From NCBI RefSeq assembly GCF_006539165.1, contig NZ_BJMM01000014.1, positions 1 through 64,000 on the forward strand: a stretch of 64,000 nucleotides of DNA, in the 5' to 3' direction. The notes beneath the pieces are model-generated. The model was not told where the DNA came from, did not search any database, and saw only the letters and a program-made list of their open reading frames with translations. The position numbers and the translations under genes are program-made. Within the stretch, counting starts at the first letter, position 1. The number at the start of each line of letters is the position of its first letter. The stretch comes from Streptomyces cacaoi. Its GTDB lineage: Bacteria; Actinomycetota; Actinomycetes; Streptomycetales; Streptomycetaceae. Below, in pieces: positions 1 through 9,100 of this stretch.

Positions 1-1048
1 GGGGCGGAATCACGGGCGCGGCGCGGTCCCCAGGGGCCGCGCCGCGCCCGTTTCGCCCCTCGCCCTCCGCCCCGTCCCCACCCTCGGCACGCCCGACGCC
101 TTCCCCTCCGTCACGGCCCTGCCCGCCTGTCCCGCCTGTCGCGCCTGTCGCGCCTGTCGCGCCTCCGGCCGCGTCGACGCCCCGGCCCCCGCCGGTACGT
201 CCGGCGCCCTCCGCGCCCGCACCCCCGGCAGCGGCACCGTCGCCACCGGCGGAACCGGCCGCCCCGGCCATCGCCTCGATCCCGGCGATCACACAGTCGA
301 GCGCCACATCGAAGTCCCGTTGCTCCACGAGCCGGACGGCCCGCTCCCCGCCGTCCTCCTCCCGCGCCCCGTACTCCGGGTACTCCGAATACTCCGGCAG
401 CGCACCGAGGCGCGCACGCAGCGCACGCGAGCACTCCTGCGCCGAGACCCCCGCGGCCCGGCACCGGCTGCGCCACCCCGCCTCGACGGCCGCGTGCCCG
501 TACACGAACGAGAACAGCGCCGCCAGCGCCCCGTCCGCCCGCGAACGGTCCAGCCCCGCGCTCAACAGCACCTCCCCCACGGCGAGACGGTGCGCCACCG
601 CACTCGGACCGATGTTCAAGAACCCGTCCAGCATCCCCGTCACCCACGGATGCCGCCGCAGCAACTCCCGCAGCTCATGGGCGACCTGCCGCAACTGCAC
701 CCGCCAGTCGGCCCCCTCGCCCGCGGGCTCCGGCACCGCCAGCTCGCCCTCGACGGCGTCCAGCGCGAGTTCGAGCAGATCGTCCTTGCGGTCCACGTAC
801 CAGTACACCGACATCGCCGTCACCCCGAGCTCGGCGGCGAGCCTGCGCATGGAGAACCCGGCCAACCCCTCGGCGTCCAGCAACCGCACGGCAGCCGCGG
901 TCACCTTCTCCCGGTCCAGCCCCTCCGCCTGCCCCTCCCGGCCGGTCGTCCTGCCACCGGCCCTGCCCCCGCGCCGCCGGGGCCCCGGCGGCTCCTCCAG
1001 CCAGACGCTGGTCCTGCGCACACGGCTCGTACGACTGCCGTCGCTCAT
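1..1048 (-). CDS. TetR family transcriptional regulator, truncated by left window edge
   Basis: Cytoplasmic DNA-binding repressor of the TetR class. The ATG at 1048 follows AAGGAG at 8-nt spacing. Residues about 45-90 form the helix-turn-helix (LDREKVTAAAVRLLDAEG, then MRRLAAELGVTAMSVYWYV), the usual TetR recognition helix, and a TetR_C-like ligand domain runs to about residue 255. A Gly/Ala/Thr-rich tail of nearly 100 residues follows, including three GAT-type repeats, and the frame stays open to base 1, so the stop is not in the window. A TetR protein usually ends near residue 220-260, so the tail is odd; a sequencing frameshift there cannot be excluded. The long N-terminal arm (about 40 residues before the HTH) is common in Streptomyces members. 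The ligand is unknown. Family call firm, 3' end uncertain. Confidence 0.8.
   Translation of the reverse strand, partial: MSDGSRTSRVRRTSVWLEEPPGPRRRGGRAGGRTTGREGQAEGLDREKVTAAAVRLLDAEGLAGFSMRRLAAELGVTAMSVYWYVDRKDDLLELALDAVEGELAVPEPAGEGADWRVQLRQVAHELRELLRRHPWVTGMLDGFLNIGPSAVAHRLAVGEVLLSAGLDRSRADGALAALFSFVYGHAAVEAGWRSRCRAAGVSAQECSRALRARLGALPEYSEYPEYGAREEDGGERAVRLVEQRDFDVALDCVIAGIEAMAGAAGSAGGDGAAAGGAGAEGAGRTGGGRGVDAAGGATGATGATGGTGGQGRDGGEGVGRAEGGDGAEGEGRNGRGAAPGDRAAPVIPP
13..50. terminator. GC-rich perfect hairpin, terminator-like
   Basis: Two 14-base arms (CGGGCGCGGCGCGG and its complement) flank a 10-nt core, TCCCCAGGGG, that itself can pair. In most Streptomyces such a hairpin follows a stop codon, yet here the TetR reading frame passes through it. 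A TGA lies just beyond it (12-10) in a different frame. Confidence 0.45.
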
Positions 1049-1456
1049 GGCATGCGCTCCTTCGGGAACCGGCTCGCACAGAACCGGAGGGAGGCGGAAC
1101 GTGGGCCGCAACCGCCCGCCGCATGCGGACCGTTACCCCCTCGATGCTAATCCGTGTCCACCCCCACCGAGCCCGCCCGCACTACCTACGAGTCAGCCCC
1201 AGAACGCACAACCGACCCCCGTCTCCTACACGCCCCTCCCACCAACTTCCCGCTGCCTGCTGCCTGCTGCCTGCTGCCTGCTGCTGGACCGGCGGCTGAG
1301 GTGTGATGCCTGACAGCTGACGACTGGGAGCCTGCGCCCGAATCCCGGAGCCCGATGGCCGACGCCCAATGCCACACGCCCGACGGTCGACGCCCGCGTA
1401 TCGACCACCTCGCGCTGCCGACGGCCCATCCGACAACAGGCCGGGTCGCCCACGAC
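1049..1456. other. Intergenic region with heptamer repeat
   Basis: No gene is supported here. The segment holds the upstream region of the leftward TetR gene and the 3' flank of the leftward nitroreductase gene. Apart from the heptamer repeat at 1252-1279 I see no clear operator or promoter. Confidence 0.5.
1252..1279. repeat. Tandem heptamer repeat, 4 x GCTGCCT
   Basis: Four exact copies of a 7-bp unit lie end to end, then decay into GCTGCTGG. The unit length is not a multiple of three and the locus is non-coding, so copy number could vary freely between strains. Confidence 0.8.
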
Positions 1457-2104
1457 TCACTCCGCCGGAAACCCCACCGCCATCAGCCCCAACGGCTCGT
1501 GCCCGTACGGCAGAAGCGACGGCCGCACCCCCCGCAACAGCTCGTCGTCGAACCCGGCGACCAGCACAGCGCCCAACCCGGCCTCCGCAGCCCGCAGATA
1601 CACGTTCTGACTCGCGTGCCCCGCCTCCAGCCACACATACCGCTGACCACGCAGTCCGCGCGGCGGCTGATCCGCGAAGTGCCGGGTGGCGGCCGCCAGG
1701 TCACCGCTCAACAACAGCAGCGCCGGCGCTTCCCTCAGCCACTCCCGATCGACGAGCGTCGTCCCCGCGACCCGCTCCCGCAGATCTCCCTCCGCGACGG
1801 GCCTCAGCTCGTGCGCCCCCGCCTCGTACCGATAGGCCCCCGGGTCGAGCCCCTCCACAGCCCCGGCGATCAACGTCACCCCCAACGGATACAGCCCGTG
1901 CGCCGACGGGCCCACCCGATGCCCTTCACCCGTCTCCCCCTGCGCCGCCCACAACAGGCCCCCGACCTGCTCCCGGTCGACCGCCCGCCCCGCGAAACAC
2001 CGCGTACTGCGCCTCCGCCGCAACAGGGAGAAGAGCCCACCCTCACCACCCGTCTCACGCCCGACTCCGCCCACCGGCCCCAGACTCACCCGCGCCCCGT
2101 CCAT
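1457..2104 (-). CDS. SagB/ThcOx-type nitroreductase family protein
   Basis: Predicted FMN-dependent oxidoreductase of the nitroreductase superfamily, closest in style to SagB/ThcOx dehydrogenases. From the ATG at 2104 it has 215 residues, normal for a single domain. The N-terminal FMN-phosphate motif is RRRSTRCF (about residues 30-36), followed by VDREQVGGLLWAAQG. The C-terminal half has EAGHASQNVYLRAAEAGLGAVLVAG, the conserved dimer and flavin helix. No leader peptide or cyclodehydratase gene is adjacent, so azoline oxidation is not implied; the substrate is unknown. No good ribosome site precedes 2104. The frame is open upstream to 2287, but that extension would run through a terminator-like hairpin at 2157-2186, so the shorter form is preferred. 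The start is therefore moderately uncertain. Confidence 0.75.
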   Translation of the reverse strand: MDGARVSLGPVGGVGRETGGEGGLFSLLRRRRSTRCFAGRAVDREQVGGLLWAAQGETGEGHRVGPSAHGLYPLGVTLIAGAVEGLDPGAYRYEAGAHELRPVAEGDLRERVAGTTLVDREWLREAPALLLLSGDLAAATRHFADQPPRGLRGQRYVWLEAGHASQNVYLRAAEAGLGAVLVAGFDDELLRGVRPSLLPYGHEPLGLMAVGFPAE

Positions 2105-2156
2105 GAACCCAGGCAAACACGCGGCACCGACAGCGGCCGCAGCCCGCGCACACGAA

Positions 2157-2186
2157 GAAGCCCCCTCCGTCCCCGAAGAGGGCTTC
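2157..2186 (-). terminator. Putative terminator downstream of the kinase gene
   Basis: GAAGCCC and GGGCTTC (7 bp) flank a 16-nt loop. It lies about 255 bp after the kinase stop (2442) and 50 bp before the nitroreductase start, and probably separates the two leftward transcripts. Confidence 0.4.
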
Positions 2187-2441
2187 CGCGATGCTGCCGG
2201 ATCAGCCGACGCCCGCCGCTCCGACCTCAAGGCACACGGCGACGTACCCGGCGCCTTCCGGCTCCACGCCCGCCCGGAAGACGGCAAGACCGCTCCGGCC
2301 GTGAGCGCGAGGAAGCGTCTGGTTCACATCCAACGGGAGAGTGAGCAGTTGGAACTGCCCGCGTACCGCAACGGGCCCCGCCACGACCTCGACCACGGTC
2401 TCGCCAGTCGACACCCTGCCCGTGGCGCCCCCGACGGTCCG

Positions 2442-3731
2442 TCACCACCGGTCCGGAGCTCTGTCAGAAATACAGAATCCGGAATCCCAGTAGCCAAGTC
2501 CCGAGGTGATAGAAACCCCAAAGAAGATTGATAAAATGCACAGTACGCCCAACGAACGGCGCGACGTCTGCGGAGCAGCCGCACGGGTGTTACGTATACC
2601 CACGAACAGACCGTAAAGCACGGACATGTACATCAGTCCGTAGAACAACAAGATACCGATAGCTCTGGCGTCGATCGAAAGACTGACGACAAAGCGGAAG
2701 CTGATTAGTCCCGCGATGTACCCGAAGGCCGCAACAGTGATGCCGACCCACGGGTTTCCCCACCAGCTCCCGGCGGACCTGGGCGCATGATTTTCGGGAG
2801 GAACCGGTGGCGGCTGGATGGGGTCGTAAGCCGGTCGTTCGGGGATCGGCGTCGGTTGCGCGACCGACGTCCGGCGCGAGACGGGCATCTGCATGGCGGC
2901 GAGAATCATGGACCGCATCTGCCCGGCGCTGGACGGCCTCTTGTCCGGCTCCTTGTCCAGGGATCTGGAGATCAGTCTCTGAACCGCTTCGGGTACCGTG
3001 ACGCCCAGGCTCGACAGCAAAGGGGGCGCCGAGTGGACATGGTGATACAACAAAGCGGCCTCTGACTCCGCATGAAAGGGCCGTCTACCCGACAGAAGCT
3101 CGAAAAGGAGAACACCCGTCGGGTAGAGATCACTCCTGTGATCGAGTTCCTTTCCTTGGGCCTGCTCAGGCGACATGTAGTGGGCTGTGCCGACCACCGT
3201 TCCCGTCCGGGTGATCGGTGAGGCATCCGCCGCTATGGCCCTGGCAATTCCGAAGTCCAGAACTTTCACGTCGCCGTCCATGGTCATCATGACATTGGCC
3301 GGTTTGATGTCCCGGTGAATCAGTCCAGCTTTGTGGCTCGCAGCCAGACCATCCAACACGTCCGCGGTGATCCGCAGGGCTTCATCGACGGGCATCGGGC
3401 CGGCGGAGACGAACTGGCTCAGGGGACGGCCTTCGACGAATTCCATCACCATGTAGGGGACGGAGTCGCCGTCGGGGACCGGCTCCTCTCCTATGTCGTG
3501 AACCGCGACAACTGTGGGGGTGTTGAGCCCTCCCACCGCCCGAGCCTCTTGCTGGAACCTGGCCCTGAATTCCTCGCTCGCGGCTGCGCGGTGCATCACC
3601 TTCACCGCGACCTTGCGTCCTAACGCACTGTCGACGGCCTCGTGAACAGTAGCCATACCACCACGGCCGACAGTTTGGATCAGCTCGTAGCGGCCCGCAC
3701 CAACCGATGTCAGGCCCTCCCCCTCGTACAC
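2442..3731 (-). CDS. Hanks-type Ser/Thr protein kinase with C-terminal membrane segments
   Basis: PknB-like kinase. I choose GTG at 3731 because AGGAGG lies 4 nt upstream; the frame is open further upstream to 3812 but without a good ribosome site. In this 429-residue form the P-loop is GRGGMATV (22-29), the ATP lysine K44, the catalytic loop HRDIKPAN (139-146) and the metal motif DFG (159-161), with SPEQ as the APE equivalent, so it should be active. A Pro-rich linker leads to about three hydrophobic segments near residues 325-410, giving a membrane anchor at the C-terminus rather than the usual single TM plus PASTA repeats. Leu37 is encoded by TTA (3621-3623), the bldA-read codon. GC is visibly lower than in the neighbours (about 55-65% in sampled lines), suggesting acquisition. 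No phosphatase is adjacent. Confidence 0.9.
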   Translation of the reverse strand: MYEGEGLTSVGAGRYELIQTVGRGGMATVHEAVDSALGRKVAVKVMHRAAASEEFRARFQQEARAVGGLNTPTVVAVHDIGEEPVPDGDSVPYMVMEFVEGRPLSQFVSAGPMPVDEALRITADVLDGLAASHKAGLIHRDIKPANVMMTMDGDVKVLDFGIARAIAADASPITRTGTVVGTAHYMSPEQAQGKELDHRSDLYPTGVLLFELLSGRRPFHAESEAALLYHHVHSAPPLLSSLGVTVPEAVQRLISRSLDKEPDKRPSSAGQMRSMILAAMQMPVSRRTSVAQPTPIPERPAYDPIQPPPVPPENHAPRSAGSWWGNPWVGITVAAFGYIAGLISFRFVVSLSIDARAIGILLFYGLMYMSVLYGLFVGIRNTRAAAPQTSRRSLGVLCILSIFFGVSITSGLGYWDSGFCISDRAPDRW

Positions 3732-4396
3732 GCGTCCTCCTGCCAACTCCCCCTGTTGGATACAGACGATGCCAGCGAATGACTGAGGCGAACAAGGCGT
3801 CAAAACAGCCATCGCTCCACCCGAAAAATGATCGCCGGACCCGGACGGTGCTCGCTTGGCTCGTCAGAGATCTTCTCCACGTATGACCAGAGCGATGACC
3901 ACCGGCACATCGAGCCGAAACCGTCAGCGATCAGCTGTGATCGGAGAGCGGCACAGGCCGGCCTCCGGTGAGACGCACCAATCCTTGCGCTGTGCCTCGG
4001 CTCCGCCCGGTGAAGCGTCGAGGCGGCGCAGGCAGGACGCGATCGACCTCGACGCGTACGAGCTGTACCCGAACCATTGGTTCCGGCAGGCCGGTTCTCC
4101 GCGTGATCCCGTCGCGGGACGCCCGGCGCACCGCCGGCGTGCTCCTCGTCGTGCCCAAGGCCCACCCGGGGGTGGCCCAGCACATCCTGCGGAGGCTCAC
4201 AGGCCACGATGACCATGGACGTCTGCCGAAGCGCCGATGAGGCCGGGCCCGGGACCGCCCGCCCCCCGGCAGCTCTCGGAAGCGCTACGGGTGGAGCAGC
4301 CGCGTAGGAGGCCGTAAGAGGTCGTTGCTGTGCTCCACTGCCGTACGGCCCAACGCAAGAGGGCCCCGGGGTGACCCGGGGCCCTCTGAGCTGCTG
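3732..4396. other. Intergenic region, no convincing gene
   Basis: Roughly 660 bp upstream of the kinase gene. Short frames on both strands lack family features. On the plus strand, fragments reading YELYPNHWFRQAG and VLLVVPKAHPG occur in two different frames near 4050-4180 and could be a decayed gene, but I cannot assign it. The tRNA-Arg terminator lies at the right end. Confidence 0.4.
4358..4387 (-). terminator. Terminator of tRNA-Arg
   Basis: A 13-bp perfect stem (AGAGGGCCCCGGG paired with its complement) with a 4-nt GTGA loop starts 10 nt after the 3' end of the leftward tRNA-Arg gene. Confidence 0.85.
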
Positions 4397-4469
4397 CGCG
4401 CTCGGCAGGATTCGAACCTGCAACCTTCTGATCCGTAGTCAGATGCTCTATCCGTTAAGCTACGAGCGC
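4397..4469 (-). tRNA. tRNA-Arg (anticodon ACG)
   Basis: A 73-nt cloverleaf: acceptor GCGCTCG/CGAGCGC, D arm GCTTAACGGATAGAGC, anticodon stem TCTGA/TCAGA with loop CTACGGA (anticodon ACG, read as ICG after deamination), and T arm GCAGGTTCGAATCCTGC. CCA is not encoded. It has its own downstream terminator. Confidence 0.97.
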
Positions 4470-4712
4470 TTGGCTTCCCGGCGGTTTTTCTTGCCGGTCG
4501 GCGTTGCGGGAACAACATTACATGACCTGCGACCGGAGGCGAAATCCGATCGACGGACCGCCTCTGACCTGCGGAAACTCCTCTGAGGAAGGTGTAGGGC
4601 GGGACAGCCCGGGGGAGCCGGCGGGGCGGATGCGGTGGGGGTGTCGGCGGGGTGGGAACTCGCTGTAGTTCGGTGGATACCGAGAGGGGTCGGAGTGCCC
4701 CGGGAAAACGAA

Positions 4713-4739
4713 GAAGCCCCGGCGCTGGGCCGGGGCTTC
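4713..4739 (-). terminator. Terminator of tRNA-Ser(GCT)
   Basis: An 11-bp perfect stem, GAAGCCCCGGC with its complement, and a 5-nt loop, 21 nt past the 3' end of the leftward tRNA-Ser gene. Confidence 0.85.
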
Positions 4740-4760
4740 GGAGACCTTGACGATCTGAAG

Positions 4761-4850
4761 CGGAGGCTCCGGGATTTGAACCCGGGATGGGGGATCACCC
4801 CAAACCGCATTAGCAGTGCGGCGCCATAGACCAGACTAGGCGAAGCCTCC
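4761..4850 (-). tRNA. tRNA-Ser (anticodon GCT)
   Basis: A 90-nt class II tRNA with acceptor GGAGGCT/AGCCTCC, anticodon loop CTGCTAA (anticodon GCT), a long variable arm (GGGGTGATCCCC region) and T arm ending GGTTCAAATCC. CCA is not encoded. Reads AGC/AGU serine codons. Confidence 0.97.
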
Positions 4851-5102
4851 AGCACACATCCGTCCCCGGAGGGGCGGTAAGTGTGGTGCCGATGATGGCA
4901 CAGCCACCGGGGCTGTCACCAATCGGCCCCCACGGTACTCGTCGCGGGAGCCCAGGGCAAAGCGTTACGGAGGCCGTCTCCGTCACTCGGTGTCACTCAG
5001 CGGAGTGGCGTGAAGGGGGCGCAACGAGGGCGTGGGTGGGGCGTTGGGGCTGGGAGGGGCGCGGCCCGCGCCCCGTTCGCCCCGGAACACATGGGAGTTC
5101 CC

Positions 5103-5690
5103 GTGCCACGTCGCACCGATCTGTCAGCGCCCTCGTCGCACTCGCCGTCGCACTCGTCTCCACACCCGTCCCCGACGCCTTCGCCGGAGTCGTCACCGGC
5201 GTCGTCGCCGTCCGTCGTGCGACTGCTGTCGTCGTGTTCCCCCGCGCGCCGGGCGGCGACCGGGCTCGTCTCCGCGGCCTTGCTCGCGGCCACGGGTGTG
5301 CTCGCCGGGGCGGGGCCGGCGGGGGCGGCGCCGAGTGGGGGTCCGGGCACGGTCGCCGGTACGGGTGATGTGCTGAGGTTCACCGTCCGGGACAGCGGGG
5401 ATCCGGCGTACGACGGGACGTACGAGCTGCGCTGTCGTCCGGCGCGTGGTGGCCATCCGGCGCCGCTGCGGGCGTGCGGGGCGCTGGACCGGGCGGAGGC
5501 GGAGGGCAAGGAGCCGTTCCGCGCGGTGCCGTCGGGGGCGATGTGCACGATGGTCGACGGTGGGCCGGCGACCGCGCGGGTGACCGGTTTCTGGCATGGA
5601 CGGGCGGTGGACGCCGAGTTCAGCCGGCACAACGGGTGCGAGATCGACCGCTGGCAGGCGCTCGTTCCGGCGCTGCCGCGGGTGCGCTGA
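5103..5690 (+). CDS. Subtilisin inhibitor-like (SSI family) secreted protein
   Basis: Secreted serine-protease inhibitor. The mature domain matches SSI family hallmarks: GTYELRC, the reactive-site stretch MCTM-VDGG (P1 Met150, P1' Val151 from this start), GPATARVTG, FSRHNGCEI and four cysteines for two disulfides. The hydrophobic signal core is ATGLVSAALLAATGVL with an AAA-type cleavage region. GTG 5103 is chosen for GGGAG at 5-nt spacing; this leaves an unusual Ser/Pro-rich stretch of about 40 residues ahead of the signal. GTG 5217 would give the family-typical 157 residues but lacks a ribosome site, and ATG 5091 is a third option. Such inhibitors control extracellular proteases during development. 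It stands alone as a transcription unit. Confidence 0.88.
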   Translation: MPRRTDLSAPSSHSPSHSSPHPSPTPSPESSPASSPSVVRLLSSCSPARRAATGLVSAALLAATGVLAGAGPAGAAPSGGPGTVAGTGDVLRFTVRDSGDPAYDGTYELRCRPARGGHPAPLRACGALDRAEAEGKEPFRAVPSGAMCTMVDGGPATARVTGFWHGRAVDAEFSRHNGCEIDRWQALVPALPRVR

Positions 5691-5745
5691 CGGCGAGCGT
5701 GCTCACGGCGGGTGCGCCCACGGCGGGTGCGCTGACGTCGAGTGG
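5686..5745 (+). repeat. Four imperfect 15-bp tandem repeats at the SSI gene stop
   Basis: Units start at 5686, 5701, 5716 and 5731 with consensus GCTCACGGCGGGTGC. The first unit contains the stop codon of the inhibitor gene, so the array sits at its 3' end. Confidence 0.7.
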
Positions 5746-6102
5746 GTCGTCGGCCGGTGGTTGGCCGCGGCCGGGTGTGCGGGGCGCTCAAGGAGGGCGG
5801 GTGACGGGCGGGTTCGGAGGTCGGACGGGGGTTGTTCCGGGGTCGTGCGGGGGTCGTTCGGGTGGGCGCCTGGAGGGGGCTGTGCGCCTGTTCCGTGCTC
5901 CCGGTGCCCCCTCCGGGACCCCACCGGCCTCCACCGTCCCTCCCCGCATCCGGCGCCGCGTGTGCTGTCGCTCCCCGTAGACTCCCCCCTGTGACACGCC
6001 CGGGGTGGACGACAGACCGGCAGTCGTGACCTGACGGACCAACGCGGAAGAAACGGGCGGATGTCACGAGCACCGTGAGGTCAGCAGGAGGGAACACTCG
6101 CC
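5746..6102. other. Intergenic region upstream of the PAS/receiver gene
   Basis: No gene seen. Near the right end, TGACCTGACGG (6027-6037) and CCGTGAGGTCA (6073-6083) form an inverted repeat with one mismatch and a 35-nt spacer, between any promoter and the AGGAGG-led start at 6103. It could be a leader hairpin or a looped operator. Confidence 0.4.
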
Positions 6103-9100
6103 GTGAGCAGCAGGCCATCCCGAGGCGCTGCTCGCCTCGCCGCCATACTCGACGCCCTGCCCGACGCACTGCTCCTGGTGAACTGCAACGGCACGGTCGT
6201 CAATGCGAACACCATCGCGCTGGAGGCATTCGAGACACCCGGGACAGCACTGGTGGGCCGTGGACTGCTCGACCTGCTGCCCGAGTTCGACTCGAAGCGG
6301 ATCCCCGGGTCGATGCGGCGTCCCGATGAGGCAGCGCAGGCGCAGGGCCGCCAGAAGCCGACCCGCATGGTTGCGCGGCGGACGGACGGCACCGAGTTCC
6401 CGGTCGAGGTGACCAGCACCAACCTGGAGGACGGGCGCACCCCGTACGCCTCCGCTTTCGAGGCCGCGTACGCCGATCACGGCGCGGGCAACGGGTTCAC
6501 CGGGGACGAGCTGTTGATGCTCGTCGTCCGTGATCTGACCGGCACGCTGGACACCGAGGCCGAACTGGCCCGCCAGCAGCGGCAGACGGAGATGATCCTG
6601 CGGGCGGCCTCCGAGGGGGTCGTCGGGGTGGACGCCGAGGGGCGGATCGTCCTCGTCAATCCGGCGGCGGCACAGATCCTCGGCTACCGCGCGGGGGATC
6701 TGGGCGGGCGCCGGCTGCATCCGTTGCTGCACCACGCACGGCCGGACGGCAGCCCCCTCCCGTACGAGGAGACGCCGCTCGCCGACACGTTGCGCTCCGG
6801 CCGCAAGCACCGGGTACGCGCCGGTCAGGTGCTGTGGGCGAAGGACGGGCGGGCCGTGCCCGTCGACATGACGACGGCGCCGGTGCGGGACGGCGAGCAA
6901 CTGGTCGGAGCGGTGCTGGCGTTCACCGACCGGCGGCCGTACGACGCGCTGCGCGCACGGCACGAGCAGCTGCGGGCCCTGCTCCAGGACGCGCTGCGCG
7001 GGCCGTTGGAGCAGTTGCGCAGCGAGCTGGCCGGGCTGGCGTCCGATCCGGCGGGGCAGCTGTGGCCGGAGGCGAACCAGGTGCTGCACCATCTGGCGGC
7101 CGGCTACTCGCGGATGACGACGCTCGTCGACAACGTCCTCGGCTATCAGCGGCTGGACGCGGGGCTGGAGCGGCTGCGGCCGGAACCGGTACCGGTGGAC
7201 GCCGTGGTGAACGCCGGTGTCGAAAGCGCTATCGAGCTGATCGGGCCGGGCCGGGCCCAGTTCGCCGTGCACGCTCCGTCGACGGAGGCGGAGGTCGACC
7301 CGGAGCGGCTGGCCGTGGCGCTCGCCCATCTGATCGCGGATGTCGCCGGGGTGGACGCGACCGGCTCGGCCCCCGCGGCGCCGCCTGCCGGGGTGGACCC
7401 GACGATCGTGGTCGCCGCGGCGCAGCGCGGCGGGGCCGACGGGGTCGTACGGATCGAGGTGCGCGGGCCCTACGGCGGCGGCAGCGCCGTCCACGAACCG
7501 CTGGTGCGCGGGGTCGTCACCCGGCACGGCGGTGTCCTCCAGACCCACGAGGTGCCGGGGTCGGCGGGCAGCGCGTACGTCCTGGAGGTTCCCGTCACCG
7601 CCACGGGTGAGGCGGCGCGCGGTGCCCGCCGTGCGCGGGGGGAGCACGGCGACGGCTCGGGCCGCACGCGCGGCGGCAGCCACGCACGGGTCGCGGCGCG
7701 CGGCGACGGCGGGGAGAGCGGTGAGGGCGGCCCGGCGACGGCCGTCGGCGGGGCCACCGGGGAGACGACGGTGATGCCCGTGCCGTCCGCGCCCGCGCGC
7801 GGCACCGGCGCCGGGGTCTCACCCGGCGGTCCCGGTGATCAGGGCGATTCCACCGGGACCACCGGCGGGCCCGGCGGCGCCGGGGTCGGCGGTGTCGACG
7901 GGGCCGACGGGACGGGCGGCGTGGCCGCGATGGGCCCGGAGGCGGGCGCCGGGCGGCCGGACGCGGGGCCGGGGAATGCCGTACCGGGGCCGGGGATGCC
8001 GCCGCACGGAACGCCCGCCGGTGGGACGGCTGTTGCTCCCGGGACGGGTGAGCAGGTTCCCGGGGTCGCGGGTGCCCCCGGGGCGGCGCTCGCCCGGCCG
8101 GACGACGGCGGCGAGGGCCTGGCCGACGGGGCCGGGCTGACGGACAGGACCGGCCTGACCGGTGGGAACGGTGGCGCCGGGATGAGCGGCGGCGCCGGGA
8201 TGGACGGTGGCCCGGCGGCCGGGTCCGCCGGTGGTCCGGGGCACCCGGAGAGCGGTACGGCCGGGGCAGCGGTGCCGATGGGCCCGGCGGTGCCGGCGGT
8301 ACCGCCCATCCCGGCCGTGCCGGATCCGCGGCGGAGCCTGGAGCAGCAGGGGGAGCCGTCGGCGGGCGGGGTTCCGGTTCCGGTGCAGGGCCGTCCGGTG
8401 CACGACACGTTCGGGCCCGGGGGCCCCGGCGGGCCCGGTGGGCCGACGGGCGAGGGCGCGGGGTCGGCCGGGGCCGGTGCCGGGGCCGGTGCTGAGGCCG
8501 GGCAGGGCATGGGGGCCGGGTCCGCCTCCGCGTCCGGGGCGGGGCTCGGTGAGGAGCCGGTGCACGGGGCCGGGTCCGGCGAAGGGCCGGTGCACGGGCC
8601 CGGGGACGGTGCCGGGAGCGGTGCCGCGCACGGGCAACTGCACGGGCAGGCACACGGTCAAGCGCACGGACAGACGCACGGCCAGACGCAGGTGGCGCCC
8701 CACGGGCAGGGATCGGCCCCCGGACAGGCGCCCGGGCCGTTGCACGGGCAGGAACACGCCCAGGGACCGGCGCAGGCTCGGGGACCGGCGCAGGTTCAGG
8801 GACCGGAGCAGGCGCAGGGGCAGACGCAAGGGCAGGGTCCGGAGCTGGGGCCGCATGCGGTGCCCGGTGGTGAGCAGGGGGCGCCGGCCGGCGAGGTGGT
8901 GCCCCCGCCCACGGGCCGACGGCGCCGGGCGCGGCCGAACCCGGCCGAGGAGCAGCCCGAGCAGGCGTCCGGCGCGGAATCCGGGGCTCCGGCGCTGCCG
9001 CCCGGCGGCAGCGCGCCCGTGCCGGTACCGGCGCAGGGGTCCGGGCGGCGCGCCCGGCGCGCGCTGGCCGATCCGGCGTCCGGTGCCCGGGTGCACGGCG

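Noticed and set aside
3856-4240. Plus-strand frames with short HIT-like text (VLLVVPKAHPG)
   Set aside because: Only one short match, split between frames, no start site; too little to call a pseudogene.
4358-4850. tRNA-linked integration site for a mobile element
   Set aside because: Both tRNA genes are intact with own terminators, and no integrase or duplicated tRNA 3' end is present nearby.
8600-8870. Collagen-like or CRISPR-like array in the PAS gene
   Set aside because: The HGQ repeats are irregular, in frame and lack spacers of constant length; it is a low-complexity coding repeat.
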